A DNA stretch of 11,576 bases from Patescibacteria group bacterium (GCA_018061485.1 JAGOUA010000020.1:1-11576); one strand, 5' to 3'. Positions 1 through 5,239 are shown, counted from the first letter of the stretch. Numbers and translations: made by a program. The notes: generated from the sequence alone by a model not told the origin.

Positions 1-279
1 CAGGTTTAGCGCGCGAAGCTTCTTTAAAGCGCCTATCTGGGACGGCGGGGCGTTGGTTAAGCGGTTATGCGAAAGATCGAGCTCGATCAGGTCTGTACGC
101 GAGAATACGTCCATGGGTATGGCTGTAAGTCCACGGTTGCTCAAATCGAGCTTTGTCGACGCAGATTCGGTGATGGATGGTTGCTCGTTAGTAGGAGGGC
201 TTTCCGGCGTGCGCGACACGGCGGAGCAACCAGCGCCAAAAACAGCGAGGGAAAGGATTACGGGGAGAAGATAGTTCAT
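1..279 (-). CDS. Leucine-rich-repeat lipoprotein, N-terminal part (runs off the window)
   Basis: The minus-strand frame opens with ATG at 279 and stays open to base 1, giving 93 visible residues; the 3' end lies outside the window. Residues 1-18 form a short hydrophobic signal ending in FGAGC, so Cys18 is the likely lipidated residue, although the -3 position is Gly rather than the usual Leu/Val. A Ser/Thr/Pro/Glu-rich linker follows (about 19-43). From about residue 44 come leucine-rich repeats of the LDLSxxxLTxIP type: LDLSNRGLTAIP, then LIELDLSHNRLT, then the beginning of LKKLRALNL. LRR lipoproteins are surface binding proteins; the partner cannot be predicted. No clear Shine-Dalgarno precedes the ATG. 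It lies downstream of a terminator at 294-313 and so is probably transcribed separately from the 340-708 gene. Confidence 0.75.
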   Translation of the reverse strand, partial: MNYLLPVILSLAVFGAGCSAVSRTPESPPTNEQPSITESASTKLDLSNRGLTAIPMDVFSRTDLIELDLSHNRLTNAPPSQIGALKKLRALNL

Positions 280-293
280 GGGTTGATGGTACC

Positions 294-313
294 ATAAAAG
301 CCCCTGAGGGCTT
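294..313 (-). terminator. Rho-independent terminator after the 340-708 gene
   Basis: Read on the minus strand, AAGCCC and GGGCTT form a 6-bp stem around a TCAG loop, followed by TTTTA. It lies about 25 bases past the stop codon at 340. Confidence 0.65.
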
Positions 314-339
314 GGGTGGTGCTCGTTCACTCGAGCTTT

Positions 340-708
340 TTATTTTGGTCCTTTACGCTTATTCAGAAGGGCAAACGTAATCCTTCCCACAACGAACATG
401 ACGGGATAAAGAGCTATTCCTACGATTTTTTCCCATGGGGTGGGCCGGTATTCCTTTAAGGGTAGGGCTTCCACGCCGATCGTTGATAGATAGCTGATTA
501 TCGCGTCTACGGAGATAGCTGCAGGTACGAATGTGACGGTGATAGTGTTGCGGCTATCCGAGGTGATGGAAGTGACTCCGGGCGGGTATAACAGGGGATT
601 ATTATGCGAGTCGTCAAAAAACCACGCAAGATTGCTGTTGTACCGTGAACGGATAGTGTCGCTTAGTGTGATAACGCTAAAGAGATACTCTTTTACAGCT
701 GTTGTCAT
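340..708 (-). CDS. Small protein with C-terminal membrane anchor, unknown function
   Basis: I do not recognise this 122-residue protein. The frame is open upstream to an ATG at 837, but a good promoter (767-795) lies inside that extension, whose sequence is AT-rich and not protein-like, so I place the start at the ATG at 708 (MTTAVKEYLF). That ATG has no Shine-Dalgarno. The first ~85 residues are mixed polar and hydrophobic with no signal peptide and contain beta-like stretches such as NTITVTFVP and ISVDAIISYL. Near the C-terminus a hydrophobic segment (about 95-115, VGIALYPVMFVVGRITFALL) is followed by a basic tail (NKRKGPK). This suggests a tail-anchored inner-membrane protein with its soluble part in the cytoplasm, by the positive-inside rule, though the orientation is uncertain. 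Confidence 0.6.
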   Translation of the reverse strand: MTTAVKEYLFSVITLSDTIRSRYNSNLAWFFDDSHNNPLLYPPGVTSITSDSRNTITVTFVPAAISVDAIISYLSTIGVEALPLKEYRPTPWEKIVGIALYPVMFVVGRITFALLNKRKGPK

Positions 709-766
709 ATAGATATATTCACGTTTCAGATAAAGGGATGGGGCTTTTATCTTATTTTCTAAGGAT

Positions 767-795
767 AAGATAGGTATGAAGGTTAAAAAAGTCAA
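767..795 (-). promoter_or_regulatory. Sigma-70-type promoter for the 340-708 gene
   Basis: On the minus strand TTGACT (795-790), a 17-bp spacer and TATCTT (772-767). Predicted transcription start is near 760, about 50 bases before the ATG at 708. This argues against the longer reading frame that starts at 837. Confidence 0.55.
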
Positions 796-830
796 TGATT
801 TCTTACTAAAATCATTTTTCCCCTCAATGC

Positions 831-854
831 AAAACACCCGCCTCTTCAGCGGAT
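831..854 (-). terminator. Terminator after the VanZ/YjdF-like gene
   Basis: On the minus strand CCGC, loop TGAAGAG, GCGG, then GTGTTTTG. It is a diverged copy of the tRNA-Trp terminator at 1490-1516, and the similarity extends into the preceding TGCCAT (see findings). Confidence 0.5.
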
Positions 855-861
855 ATTGTTA

Positions 862-899
862 TGGCAGACCATAGAGGAATTGGCTCGAAACGTTGTATC
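862..899 (-). pseudogene. Possible tRNA 3'-end remnant
   Basis: Between the VanZ-like stop codon and its terminator the minus strand reads ATACAACG, then a TTTCGAGCC segment like a T-loop, then CTGCCAT. ATACAACG also begins the tRNA-Trp-like half gene at 1423-1482, and CTGCCAT plus the hairpin after it matches the 3' end and terminator of tRNA-Trp. No acceptor or D-arm partner can be found. It may be a decayed duplicate or chance similarity. Confidence 0.25.
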
Positions 900-904
900 G
901 GATT

Positions 905-1378
905 TTAAGAGCGTTTCTTCTTTTCAAGGCTTGCAGAAAGTCGATACAGAAGCCATACAAGAAGTGCGCCAAGCGTATTCGCCAACAGGTCCCACCAGGT
1001 ATCTCCGCCGCTCAATCGAACGATGCGCAATTCAACGATGGCTAATTCAAATAACTCATTTACTACTCCGAGCGAACTTACCAGGGCGAAAACGCTCACA
1101 AGCTCAAAGAGCCAGGAGGTATTCCAATGCAGTTGCTTTTTTACATAGACCCAAATCAGTCCGCTAAAAATACCTCCGCCTGCTACATGTGTCATAAGTT
1201 GCGTGTTCATCCCATGGATCAACGGCGACGGTAGGTACCAAGAAATGAAAAAACAAAGGCAAGCGATCAGCAATAATCCATTACGTTCAAAATGTTTGGT
1301 TGTTACTTTTTGCATCGCCCAAGGAAGAAGCGTCCAGATGACAATAGGTACGACAACGGAAAGTAGAAGAAAAATCAT
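905..1378 (-). CDS. VanZ/YjdF-like polytopic membrane protein
   Basis: A 157-residue membrane protein with about five hydrophobic segments: 1-20, 33-49, 65-83, 89-111 and 131-147. The ends are polar, and the C-terminus is a Lys-rich tail (LEKKKRS). Conserved-looking polar positions in the membrane part are His64 in the THVAGGG motif, Asn107-Glu108-x-x-Glu111, and GDTWWD (125-130) followed by LLANTLGALL. The order His/Gly-Gly, then E-x-x-E, then GD-x-x-D, then N-T-x-G resembles the VanZ and DUF2238/YjdF membrane families, whose biochemical role is poorly defined (VanZ itself is linked to teicoplanin resistance). The start at 1378 follows TTAGG, a weak ribosome-binding site about 10 bases upstream. 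Assignment is to a superfamily only. Confidence 0.6.
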   Translation of the reverse strand: MIFLLLSVVVPIVIWTLLPWAMQKVTTKHFERNGLLLIACLCFFISWYLPSPLIHGMNTQLMTHVAGGGIFSGLIWVYVKKQLHWNTSWLFELVSVFALVSSLGVVNELFELAIVELRIVRLSGGDTWWDLLANTLGALLVWLLYRLSASLEKKKRS

Positions 1379-1390
1379 AGAGAAAACCTA

Positions 1391-1414
1391 ACACAAAAGC
1401 CGTCTTTTGACGAC
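1391..1414 (-). terminator. Terminator behind tRNA-Trp-like half gene A
   Basis: On the minus strand GTCGTC, loop AAAA, GACGGC (6 bp including one G-T), then TTTTGTGTT. It follows the CCA-like end of the half gene at 1423, so that half gene retains the terminator of a once-normal tRNA unit. Confidence 0.6.
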
Positions 1415-1422
1415 TTTGATGG

Positions 1423-1482
1423 TGGCAGGGACGGGGGGAATCGCCCCACCTCTCGCGAGAGGTGGGGTTGGAGACCGTTGTA
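1423..1482 (-). pseudogene. tRNA-Trp-like 3' half gene (A) carrying a 24-bp palindrome
   Basis: The 21 bases at 1423-1443 are identical to the 3' end of the intact tRNA-Trp (1524-1544): T-loop remainder, T-stem strand, acceptor strand, discriminator G and CCA. On the 5' side GGTCTCCAA matches the tRNA-Trp anticodon stem and loop. The segment between them (17 bases in tRNA-Trp, covering the 3' anticodon stem, variable loop and 5' T-arm) is replaced by a perfect 24-bp palindrome at 1444-1467. No 5' acceptor strand is recognisable upstream. It cannot fold as a tRNA: the anticodon stem has no partner, and the palindrome turns the TT of the T-loop into GG. It ends in its own terminator (1391-1414). 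Confidence 0.65.
1434..1482. repeat. 49-bp direct repeat, copy A, centred on a perfect 24-bp palindrome
   Basis: GGGGGAATCG, palindrome (1444-1467; half-site CCCCACCTCTCG), TT, GGAGACCGTTGTA. The copy at 1875-1923 is identical except for the two bases after the palindrome (CC). The copies are exactly 441 bp apart. Confidence 0.9.
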
Positions 1483-1489
1483 TTTCCTA

Positions 1490-1516
1490 ATAAAAACATC
1501 CGCCTGTTCAGCGGAT
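1490..1516 (-). terminator. Terminator of the tRNA-Trp transcript
   Basis: On the minus strand ATCCGC, loop TGAACAG, GCGGAT, then GTTTTTATT. It starts seven bases after the encoded CCA of tRNA-Trp. Confidence 0.75.
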
Positions 1517-1523
1517 ATTTCCA

Positions 1524-1597
1524 TGGCAGGGACGGGGGGAATCGAACCCACGCTAAAGGTTTTGGAGACCTCTGTACTACCATTATACTACGTCCCT
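1524..1597 (-). tRNA. tRNA-Trp (anticodon CCA)
   Basis: A 74-nt cloverleaf with encoded CCA. Acceptor AGGGACG pairs fully with CGTCCCT; discriminator is G. D-arm is GTAT/GTAC with loop AATGGTA; anticodon stem GAGGT/ACCTT with loop CTCCAAA gives anticodon CCA; T-loop is TTCGATT. One flaw: the T-stem is GTGGG against CCCCC, so its second pair is T-C. The 3' T-stem strand is the one shared with half gene A, which suggests gene conversion. The 5' end lies six bases after the stop codon of the GIY-YIG ORF, so the two are probably cotranscribed and the tRNA freed by RNase P. A terminator follows at 1490-1516. Confidence 0.9.
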
Positions 1598-1603
1598 ATG
1601 TAT

Positions 1604-1855
1604 TTACTTCAGCCCAAGTCTTTTTAAGAGCCCTGTATAAGCAGAACCAAAGTCTTTAAGATGTTGTTCACGCTTTCTTGCAAGGCCCGCATCAGCGTAG
1701 GCCTCGAAGTAGATCAGCTTCATCGGCCGTCGATTCCGCGTAGAATCCACGAGCCCATTTTGGTGCTCTACAAGCCTCTCTTCTGGCAACCGAGTTGTAA
1801 ATCCAATGTAGAATCCATGATCCTGCTCACTTTGTAATACGTATACGTAGTTCAT
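1604..1855 (-). CDS. GIY-YIG nuclease family protein (COG2827-like)
   Basis: An 83-residue single-domain GIY-YIG endonuclease. The hallmark strands are residues 3-7 (YVYVL, the GIY position) and 16-20 (FYIGF, the YIG position), followed by the catalytic-type Arg in the TTRLPEERL segment, then EHQNGL, the conserved STRNRRPxKLIYFEAY block containing the likely metal-binding Glu, and a basic C-terminal helix (ARKREQHLKDF). This small UvrC-N/YhbQ-like family is common in CPR genomes; its substrates are mostly unknown. The ATG at 1855 is chosen because the protein family begins here; the open frame upstream is only the tRNA-like sequence. No Shine-Dalgarno is visible. The gene is sandwiched between tRNA-Trp-like half gene B and intact tRNA-Trp on one predicted transcript. 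Confidence 0.85.
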   Translation of the reverse strand: MNYVYVLQSEQDHGFYIGFTTRLPEERLVEHQNGLVDSTRNRRPMKLIYFEAYADAGLARKREQHLKDFGSAYTGLLKRLGLK

Positions 1856-1874
1856 GGTGGCGGCGGCGTCAAGT

Positions 1875-1923
1875 GGGGGAATCGCCCCACCTCTCGCGAG
1901 AGGTGGGGCCGGAGACCGTTGTA
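1875..1923. repeat. 49-bp direct repeat, copy B, centred on a perfect 24-bp palindrome
   Basis: Same unit as 1434-1482, with the palindrome at 1885-1908 and CC instead of TT directly after it. Confidence 0.9.
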
Positions 1924-1944
1924 CCACCATTATACGAGGCCCCT
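1875..1944 (-). pseudogene. tRNA-Trp-like 5' half gene (B) carrying the same palindrome
   Basis: On the minus strand CATAGGGGCC-TC-GTATAATGGTGGTAC-A-ACGGT-CTCC parallels the 5' half of tRNA-Trp, including the CATA just before it: acceptor strand, D-stem GTAT/GTAC and anticodon-stem strand. After CTCCGG the palindrome (1885-1908) begins, then CGATTCCCCC. The sequence beyond (ACTTGACGCC...) does not pair with the 5' acceptor strand AGGGGCC. That strand pairs better with the 3' end of half gene A: six of seven positions, one being G-U. B and A therefore look like the two ends of one former tRNA gene. The 5' boundary at 1944 is by analogy with tRNA-Trp. Confidence 0.6.
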
Positions 1945-1964
1945 ATGGTTCTTGCACAGGCCTC

Positions 1965-1993
1965 ATCCTAGCCGAAGAGGGGCTATCGCGCAA
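1965..1993 (-). promoter_or_regulatory. Promoter of the half-B / GIY-YIG / tRNA-Trp transcript
   Basis: On the minus strand TTGCGC (1993-1988), 17-bp spacer, TAGGAT (1970-1965). Predicted start is near 1958, about 14 bases before the 5' end of tRNA-like half B, a spacing typical of a tRNA promoter. Confidence 0.5.
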
Positions 1994-2008
1994 CCCTTCC
2001 GAAGTGGC

Positions 2009-2037
2009 TTCACGTTTAGGTGAACGCACCCTATACT
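2009..2037 (+). promoter_or_regulatory. Likely promoter of the P-loop kinase-like gene
   Basis: TTCACG, 17-bp spacer, TATACT at 2032-2037. Predicted start is near 2044, about 28 bases before the ATG. The -35 matches consensus at four of six positions. Confidence 0.45.
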
Positions 2038-2071
2038 TCCGTGTAAGTCCTATATCCTCGATAAAAGCTCT

Positions 2072-2710
2072 ATGATCTATCTCATTGGCGGTGCACCACG
2101 CGTCGGAAAAAGCATTATTGCAAATAAGGTTACAGAAGCGATGAACGCCACGCTCGTGTCTACGGACGATCTTTGCAGTGAGGTGACAAAAGTTCTTTCT
2201 CCGGAAGAGAAAAAGCGCAGATTCCCGTTGCCGGGCTTTTCGGGAACGGCCTCGGAGAATACGCTCACTCCAGAAGAGCGCGTGGAGCTTCAGTGTATTT
2301 CTGCGAGTTCACTGGTGCCAGCTCTTGATACGGTTATCGCCAGCGCGCTATCCGAGCACCGCGATCTGGTGATCGAGGGTGTTCATCTCCTGCCTGAATA
2401 CGTTTCGCGACTACATACGCAATACGGTGCAGAAAATGTTCGTGTGCTCTTTCTTGGATTGAGCGACGTTGAGAGCATTGTAGAGGGGATCGTGCAGAAT
2501 ACAAGTCCCAGTAATTGGATGAGAAATAGCGATAAAGAGGTAATTCGGCAGGTTGCAGGATTCGTCGCTGCGTTTAGCGTACATATTCAAAAAAAGGCAG
2601 AAGCCGCAGGTTTTCCTTACCAAGAGCGCACCGCGGACTTTGAGAGCGACGTGCGGCGCTTCTCGGAATATCTTCTAACGAAGGCCGAACCGCCATTTCA
2701 GGTAAGGTAG
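2072..2710 (+). CDS. P-loop kinase-like protein (2-phosphoglycerate kinase-like)
   Basis: A 212-residue P-loop NTPase. The Walker A motif is at residues 6-14 (GGAPRVGKS), directly after an N-terminal beta strand (MIYLI). STDDL (30-34) occupies the place of the acidic residue that follows the P-loop helix in kinases such as adenylylsulfate kinase. LVIEGVHLLP (99-108) is typical of 2-phosphoglycerate kinase-like proteins (COG2074) and serves as a Walker B-like strand. A region of about 50 residues (38-85) forms a lid-like insertion. The substrate cannot be read from the sequence: a small-molecule kinase is the most likely role, acting in the cytoplasm. There is no Shine-Dalgarno before the ATG at 2072. 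A truncated second P-loop ORF follows 15 bases after the stop codon. Confidence 0.7.
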   Translation: MIYLIGGAPRVGKSIIANKVTEAMNATLVSTDDLCSEVTKVLSPEEKKRRFPLPGFSGTASENTLTPEERVELQCISASSLVPALDTVIASALSEHRDLVIEGVHLLPEYVSRLHTQYGAENVRVLFLGLSDVESIVEGIVQNTSPSNWMRNSDKEVIRQVAGFVAAFSVHIQKKAEAAGFPYQERTADFESDVRRFSEYLLTKAEPPFQVR

Positions 2711-2725
2711 GTTTTTGCGCACACC

Positions 2726-2854
2726 ATGAACATTCTTCTCTTTGAAGGTGTTGCAAGTTCAGGAAAAACAACCATCGAGCGCTTGCTCGCGTATAAGCGA
2801 TGGCTAGCCGCGCCAGGGAATCATCAAGAGCAAGATATTCCCGAGATTCAGTAG
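2726..2854 (+). pseudogene. Truncated P-loop nucleotide kinase-like ORF
   Basis: A 42-codon ORF starting MNILLFEGVASSGKTT, a strand plus a proper Walker A motif (GVASSGKT, residues 8-15) of the kind that opens thymidylate-kinase-like proteins. It continues IERLLAYKRWLAAPGN and stops at TAG (2852) after 42 residues. A P-loop fold needs at least ~150 residues, so this is most likely the 5' remnant of a deleted second kinase gene; no downstream continuation is visible in the other frames before the next gene at 2871. A functional micropeptide cannot be excluded. Confidence 0.55.
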
Positions 2855-2870
2855 CCTCCTTCAAATCCCT

Positions 2871-3929
2871 ATGTCCGAAGCTAGAACGTTTTCCATGCAT
2901 AAAGCGACAACCTCTGAAGAAGGGCGAGTTCTTGAACGTCGGCAGATGCAATTGATGGAGCGTCGAAACGAGATGGCGGTAGCGGGTGTACGTATCGAGC
3001 AGATGTTGAGGCAGACGCCCGAAACTCAGCTCACGGAGGAGCTTGCGCAACAGATCGCGGAAGAGCTGACGCATATAGATAAGCGCGTACAGTCGATGTA
3101 TTATCGCGCGATCAGGCGTTTTTTCTATCGCAAGCAAGCGACAAGTCTATTTTGTGAGGCGCTATTGCAAAAGTATGGACCTCGCGAAGGAGTGGATATG
3201 CGGGATCCGGCGGTGCTCGGCGCGACGTATTTTCGATTTGAGATGGGGCATGAGCCGTTAGGAGTGGTGCGGGCGTACCATCACGAAGGATGTTTGATGG
3301 TGATCGTGGAAGATCCGGGGGATGTGGAGGCTTTAGAAGGGTCGGCGTTTGGTCAGGCGGTGGGTCATGCTGGTCCTGTAAAAATGGCGATCAATGGACG
3401 TGAATATGAGTTCTTCTTGGTGATGGCGTACCCAGGTGAGCGCGCCTCGCAAGAAGTGATTCTGCGCCATGAGTTTCAACACGTCATCAATGCGGATTTT
3501 TTATCGAATGCGAACATGGATTGTGATGCGCCTTTTAGTGTAGTAGATCGAGCGCGAAGCGTGCGAAGCGACCCTACGGGGCCTGATCGAGTACGACGAG
3601 CAAAGTATTTCCGATGGATTAAAGACGAGGCTCTTGCCTTTGTTCGCGAAGGAGGGGAGGTGGATGATGCTATGCGAGATCTGTTGAGTTGTACGTACGC
3701 GCACTTGTATGAGGCATTTCCTGATCCAGAGGAGCAAGAAGCCGTGAAAAAACTCACGCGAGACATTGTGCAGTCTCTTGCGACTATACGGTTGTGGCAC
3801 GCTGGTCCGCAGGGGAGGGCGTTACTCGTGCATCTTCTGTACCCCATCCCGTTTGAGCGACTGCCAGAGTGGATCCCGGTTATTCGTCGCTTTTACAAAA
3901 TGCATCTCCCGTATCCCGTGGGGAAGTAA
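2871..3929 (+). CDS. Putative HExxH zinc metalloprotease (gluzincin-like)
   Basis: 352 residues without signal peptide or membrane segment, so probably cytoplasmic. The N-terminal ~75 residues are strongly helical and charged (coiled-coil-like). The centre has the zinc motif HEFQH at 200-204: two His ligands and the catalytic Glu201. A KDEALAF motif follows, with Glu253, 49 residues after His204, as the probable third ligand; that arrangement is gluzincin-like. Between them is a basic segment (about 227-246, DRARSVRSDPTGPDRVRRAK) encoded by low-complexity DNA rich in GCGAAGC. The C-terminal third is helical. I know no named family with this arrangement; the gene at 10344-11558 shares it. Weak points: no protease substrate or other catalytic residues can be named. 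The ATG at 2871 has no Shine-Dalgarno; Met9 is an alternative start. Confidence 0.6.
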   Translation: MSEARTFSMHKATTSEEGRVLERRQMQLMERRNEMAVAGVRIEQMLRQTPETQLTEELAQQIAEELTHIDKRVQSMYYRAIRRFFYRKQATSLFCEALLQKYGPREGVDMRDPAVLGATYFRFEMGHEPLGVVRAYHHEGCLMVIVEDPGDVEALEGSAFGQAVGHAGPVKMAINGREYEFFLVMAYPGERASQEVILRHEFQHVINADFLSNANMDCDAPFSVVDRARSVRSDPTGPDRVRRAKYFRWIKDEALAFVREGGEVDDAMRDLLSCTYAHLYEAFPDPEEQEAVKKLTRDIVQSLATIRLWHAGPQGRALLVHLLYPIPFERLPEWIPVIRRFYKMHLPYPVGK

Positions 3930-3938
3930 GCAAAAAAC

Positions 3939-4463
3939 TTACGAAGAGAAATATCCCGCATACACAAACGCTCCTGCGATGCTTGCGCCGATGGCAAAAA
4001 GCATGATCCAGGCGAAACGAATCGTTGCATGAGGGTCTTTATTTGAGGTCGCTTCCGGACGATCTTCGGCGAAATCCCAGTCTTTTGGCTGATGCGCTTT
4101 ATAGACGATGTCGAGCGTGGTTTTGCCGCGCGTTACGCTTGGATCGAGGTCTTTGACGGGATAAACAACGCCATCCACGGTGTATTCCATGGAGGTAGGA
4201 TCCGTGATGTGCGCGGTCGTGTGCTTCCATGGGTTTTTTGGCGTAGTCTTGGTGATCCAGCGGTAGGTTCCTTGCGCGAATTTCCACACAATAAAGGCAA
4301 ATACTGCCAACATACCAAAAAGAAGCGCGTTATCGATGGCGCGATCTACGTAGCAGAGCGTTTGCTTTGTGGAGGTGTACGTCGAACACGGAACCTCTCT
4401 CGGAAAGGTGGATGATCCAAGAGAGGTGTTTCGACCATAGCGGGAACGTCCAAAAAAGCGCAT
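3939..4463 (-). CDS. Two-TM DUF3592-like membrane protein
   Basis: I prefer the ATG at 4463 (174 residues) over an in-frame GTG at 4496, because a promoter at 4474-4503 covers the GTG. Residues 1-44 are polar and cytoplasmic. TM1 is about 45-63 (ALLFGMLAVFAFIVWKFA), TM2 about 149-171. Between them is a ~75-residue domain with NPWKHTTAHI, then MEYTVDGVVYPVKD, then GKTTLDIVYKAHQPKDW. The order W-x-x-T-A, Y-x-x-DG-x-x-Y, G-(x)n-V-x-Y-x-x-x-x-P resembles DUF3592, in which a beta-rich domain sits between two TM helices. Function is unknown. It converges on the metalloprotease gene (stop codons nine bases apart); a GTAAG/CTTAC inverted repeat at that junction has no usable T-run outside its loop. 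Confidence 0.55.
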   Translation of the reverse strand: MRFFGRSRYGRNTSLGSSTFPREVPCSTYTSTKQTLCYVDRAIDNALLFGMLAVFAFIVWKFAQGTYRWITKTTPKNPWKHTTAHITDPTSMEYTVDGVVYPVKDLDPSVTRGKTTLDIVYKAHQPKDWDFAEDRPEATSNKDPHATIRFAWIMLFAIGASIAGAFVYAGYFSS

Positions 4464-4473
4464 AGATAGATGT

Positions 4474-4503
4474 ATGGTATCAGCGAGGTGCGTCACTCGC
4501 CAA
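4474..4503 (-). promoter_or_regulatory. Possible promoter of the DUF3592-like gene
   Basis: On the minus strand TTGGCG (4503-4498), 18-bp spacer, TACCAT (4479-4474). The predicted start near 4467 would leave only about four bases before the ATG at 4463. Confidence 0.4.
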
Positions 4504-4521
4504 GCGCGTAATTCTTCGCGT

Positions 4522-4547
4522 AAAAAAACACACCCAGGGACGGGTGT
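4522..4547 (-). terminator. Strong terminator after the 2H phosphoesterase gene
   Basis: On the minus strand ACACCC, loop GTCCCT, GGGTGT, then GTTTTTTTA. A textbook rho-independent terminator 16 bases past the stop codon. Confidence 0.85.
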
Positions 4548-4562
4548 TAGACGAGGGGGGGG

Positions 4563-5189
4563 CTAGGCCGCGACGGGATAGGAGAAGAGGATCTCCTCTA
4601 CGCGGCCGTACTGACCGATGCGAGCGAATACGACGCGTTCCACCGTGCCGACATGCGTCACATGCTCCAGCGGCTGATCTTTGGCGAGACCGGCGGAATC
4701 GTACCCCAGCGTGATGTGGGGCAGCTGCAAATCAAGGACGAGCGGATGGCCGAATCGCGCGATGTTGTCGCGTTCCTGCTGGCTGAGCGTGAGATCTTCT
4801 TGCTGAGCGGGGGCTCGTGCCTTTGGATCGAGGAAGGTACTCAGCGCAAGGGCTTCACGGTGAGCTTCTCGAAGAGTCGCGGAGATCTCCGCGTTCCAAA
4901 AGAGAAACTTCTCCCCGTACACGGCCACGGGTCCGAAGGAAATCTTCTCTCCTGCGAGTGAACCGAGCTTAGCGAGGATCGCCTGAACCTGGTAGACTGG
5001 CGCGCCCTGCACCTTGGCGTGATACAGCGTCACGTGAGGTAGACCGGGGACGTACTCGAGACCGGCTACATCGTCATGCTTCTTTGCGTAGCGTCTGGCG
5101 CCGAGCTCGCGAACTTTTTTGTTGGTGGTGGTATCCAGAATGGCAACAAAGCCATACCCACCATTAAACACCTGCGTTTGCGTCGTCAT
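4563..5189 (-). CDS. 2H phosphoesterase superfamily protein (LigT-like)
   Basis: 208 residues. Two H-x-T motifs mark the 2H phosphoesterase fold: PHVTL (His52, Thr54) and PHITL (His158, Thr160), about 105 residues apart, as in the two-lobed LigT/ThpR and CPDase proteins. Members open 2',3'-cyclic phosphates or hydrolyse 2'-5' bonds in RNA or nucleotides. Both catalytic pairs are intact, so activity is likely, but the substrate cannot be named. The ATG at 5189 is chosen because it follows GGAGG with a 5-base gap (TCGTC), one of the few good Shine-Dalgarno sequences here; the 16-residue upstream extension is rejected. It has its own promoter (5209-5237) and terminator (4522-4547), so it is monocistronic. 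A second, frameshifted 2H gene lies at 7199-7739. Confidence 0.8.
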   Translation of the reverse strand: MTTQTQVFNGGYGFVAILDTTTNKKVRELGARRYAKKHDDVAGLEYVPGLPHVTLYHAKVQGAPVYQVQAILAKLGSLAGEKISFGPVAVYGEKFLFWNAEISATLREAHREALALSTFLDPKARAPAQQEDLTLSQQERDNIARFGHPLVLDLQLPHITLGYDSAGLAKDQPLEHVTHVGTVERVVFARIGQYGRVEEILFSYPVAA

Positions 5190-5208
5190 GACGACCTCCG
5201 TACGCAAA

Positions 5209-5237
5209 AGAATGAGGGGTTTTGTGCGCGGTGTCAA
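5209..5237 (-). promoter_or_regulatory. Promoter of the 2H phosphoesterase gene
   Basis: On the minus strand a consensus TTGACA (5237-5232), 17-bp spacer, CATTCT (5214-5209). Predicted start near 5202, 12 bases before the ATG, with the GGAGG inside this short leader. Confidence 0.55.
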
Positions 5238-5239
5238 GA

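Noticed and set aside
321..345. GCTCG/CGAGC hairpin followed by TTTTTATTTT on the plus strand
   Set aside because: It has the form of a plus-strand terminator, but there is no plus-strand gene upstream of it.
1851..1858. GCCGCCACCATG on the minus strand at the GIY-YIG start, identical to the eukaryotic Kozak consensus
   Set aside because: The gene context is bacterial (sigma-70-like promoters, intrinsic terminators, bacterial tRNAs). The match is a by-product of the tRNA-like GCC-rich sequence.
1434..1923. CRISPR-like spacing of two repeats
   Set aside because: Only two copies 441 bp apart, with genes between them. This is not an array.
2574..3137. 187-codon antisense frame across the start of the metalloprotease
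   Set aside because: It crosses two plus-strand ORFs, has no ribosome-binding site and shows no recognisable motif.
3924..3944. GTAAG/CTTAC inverted repeat between the convergent genes
   Set aside because: The A/T run is in the loop, not after the stem, and the stem is only five pairs. Not credible as a terminator.
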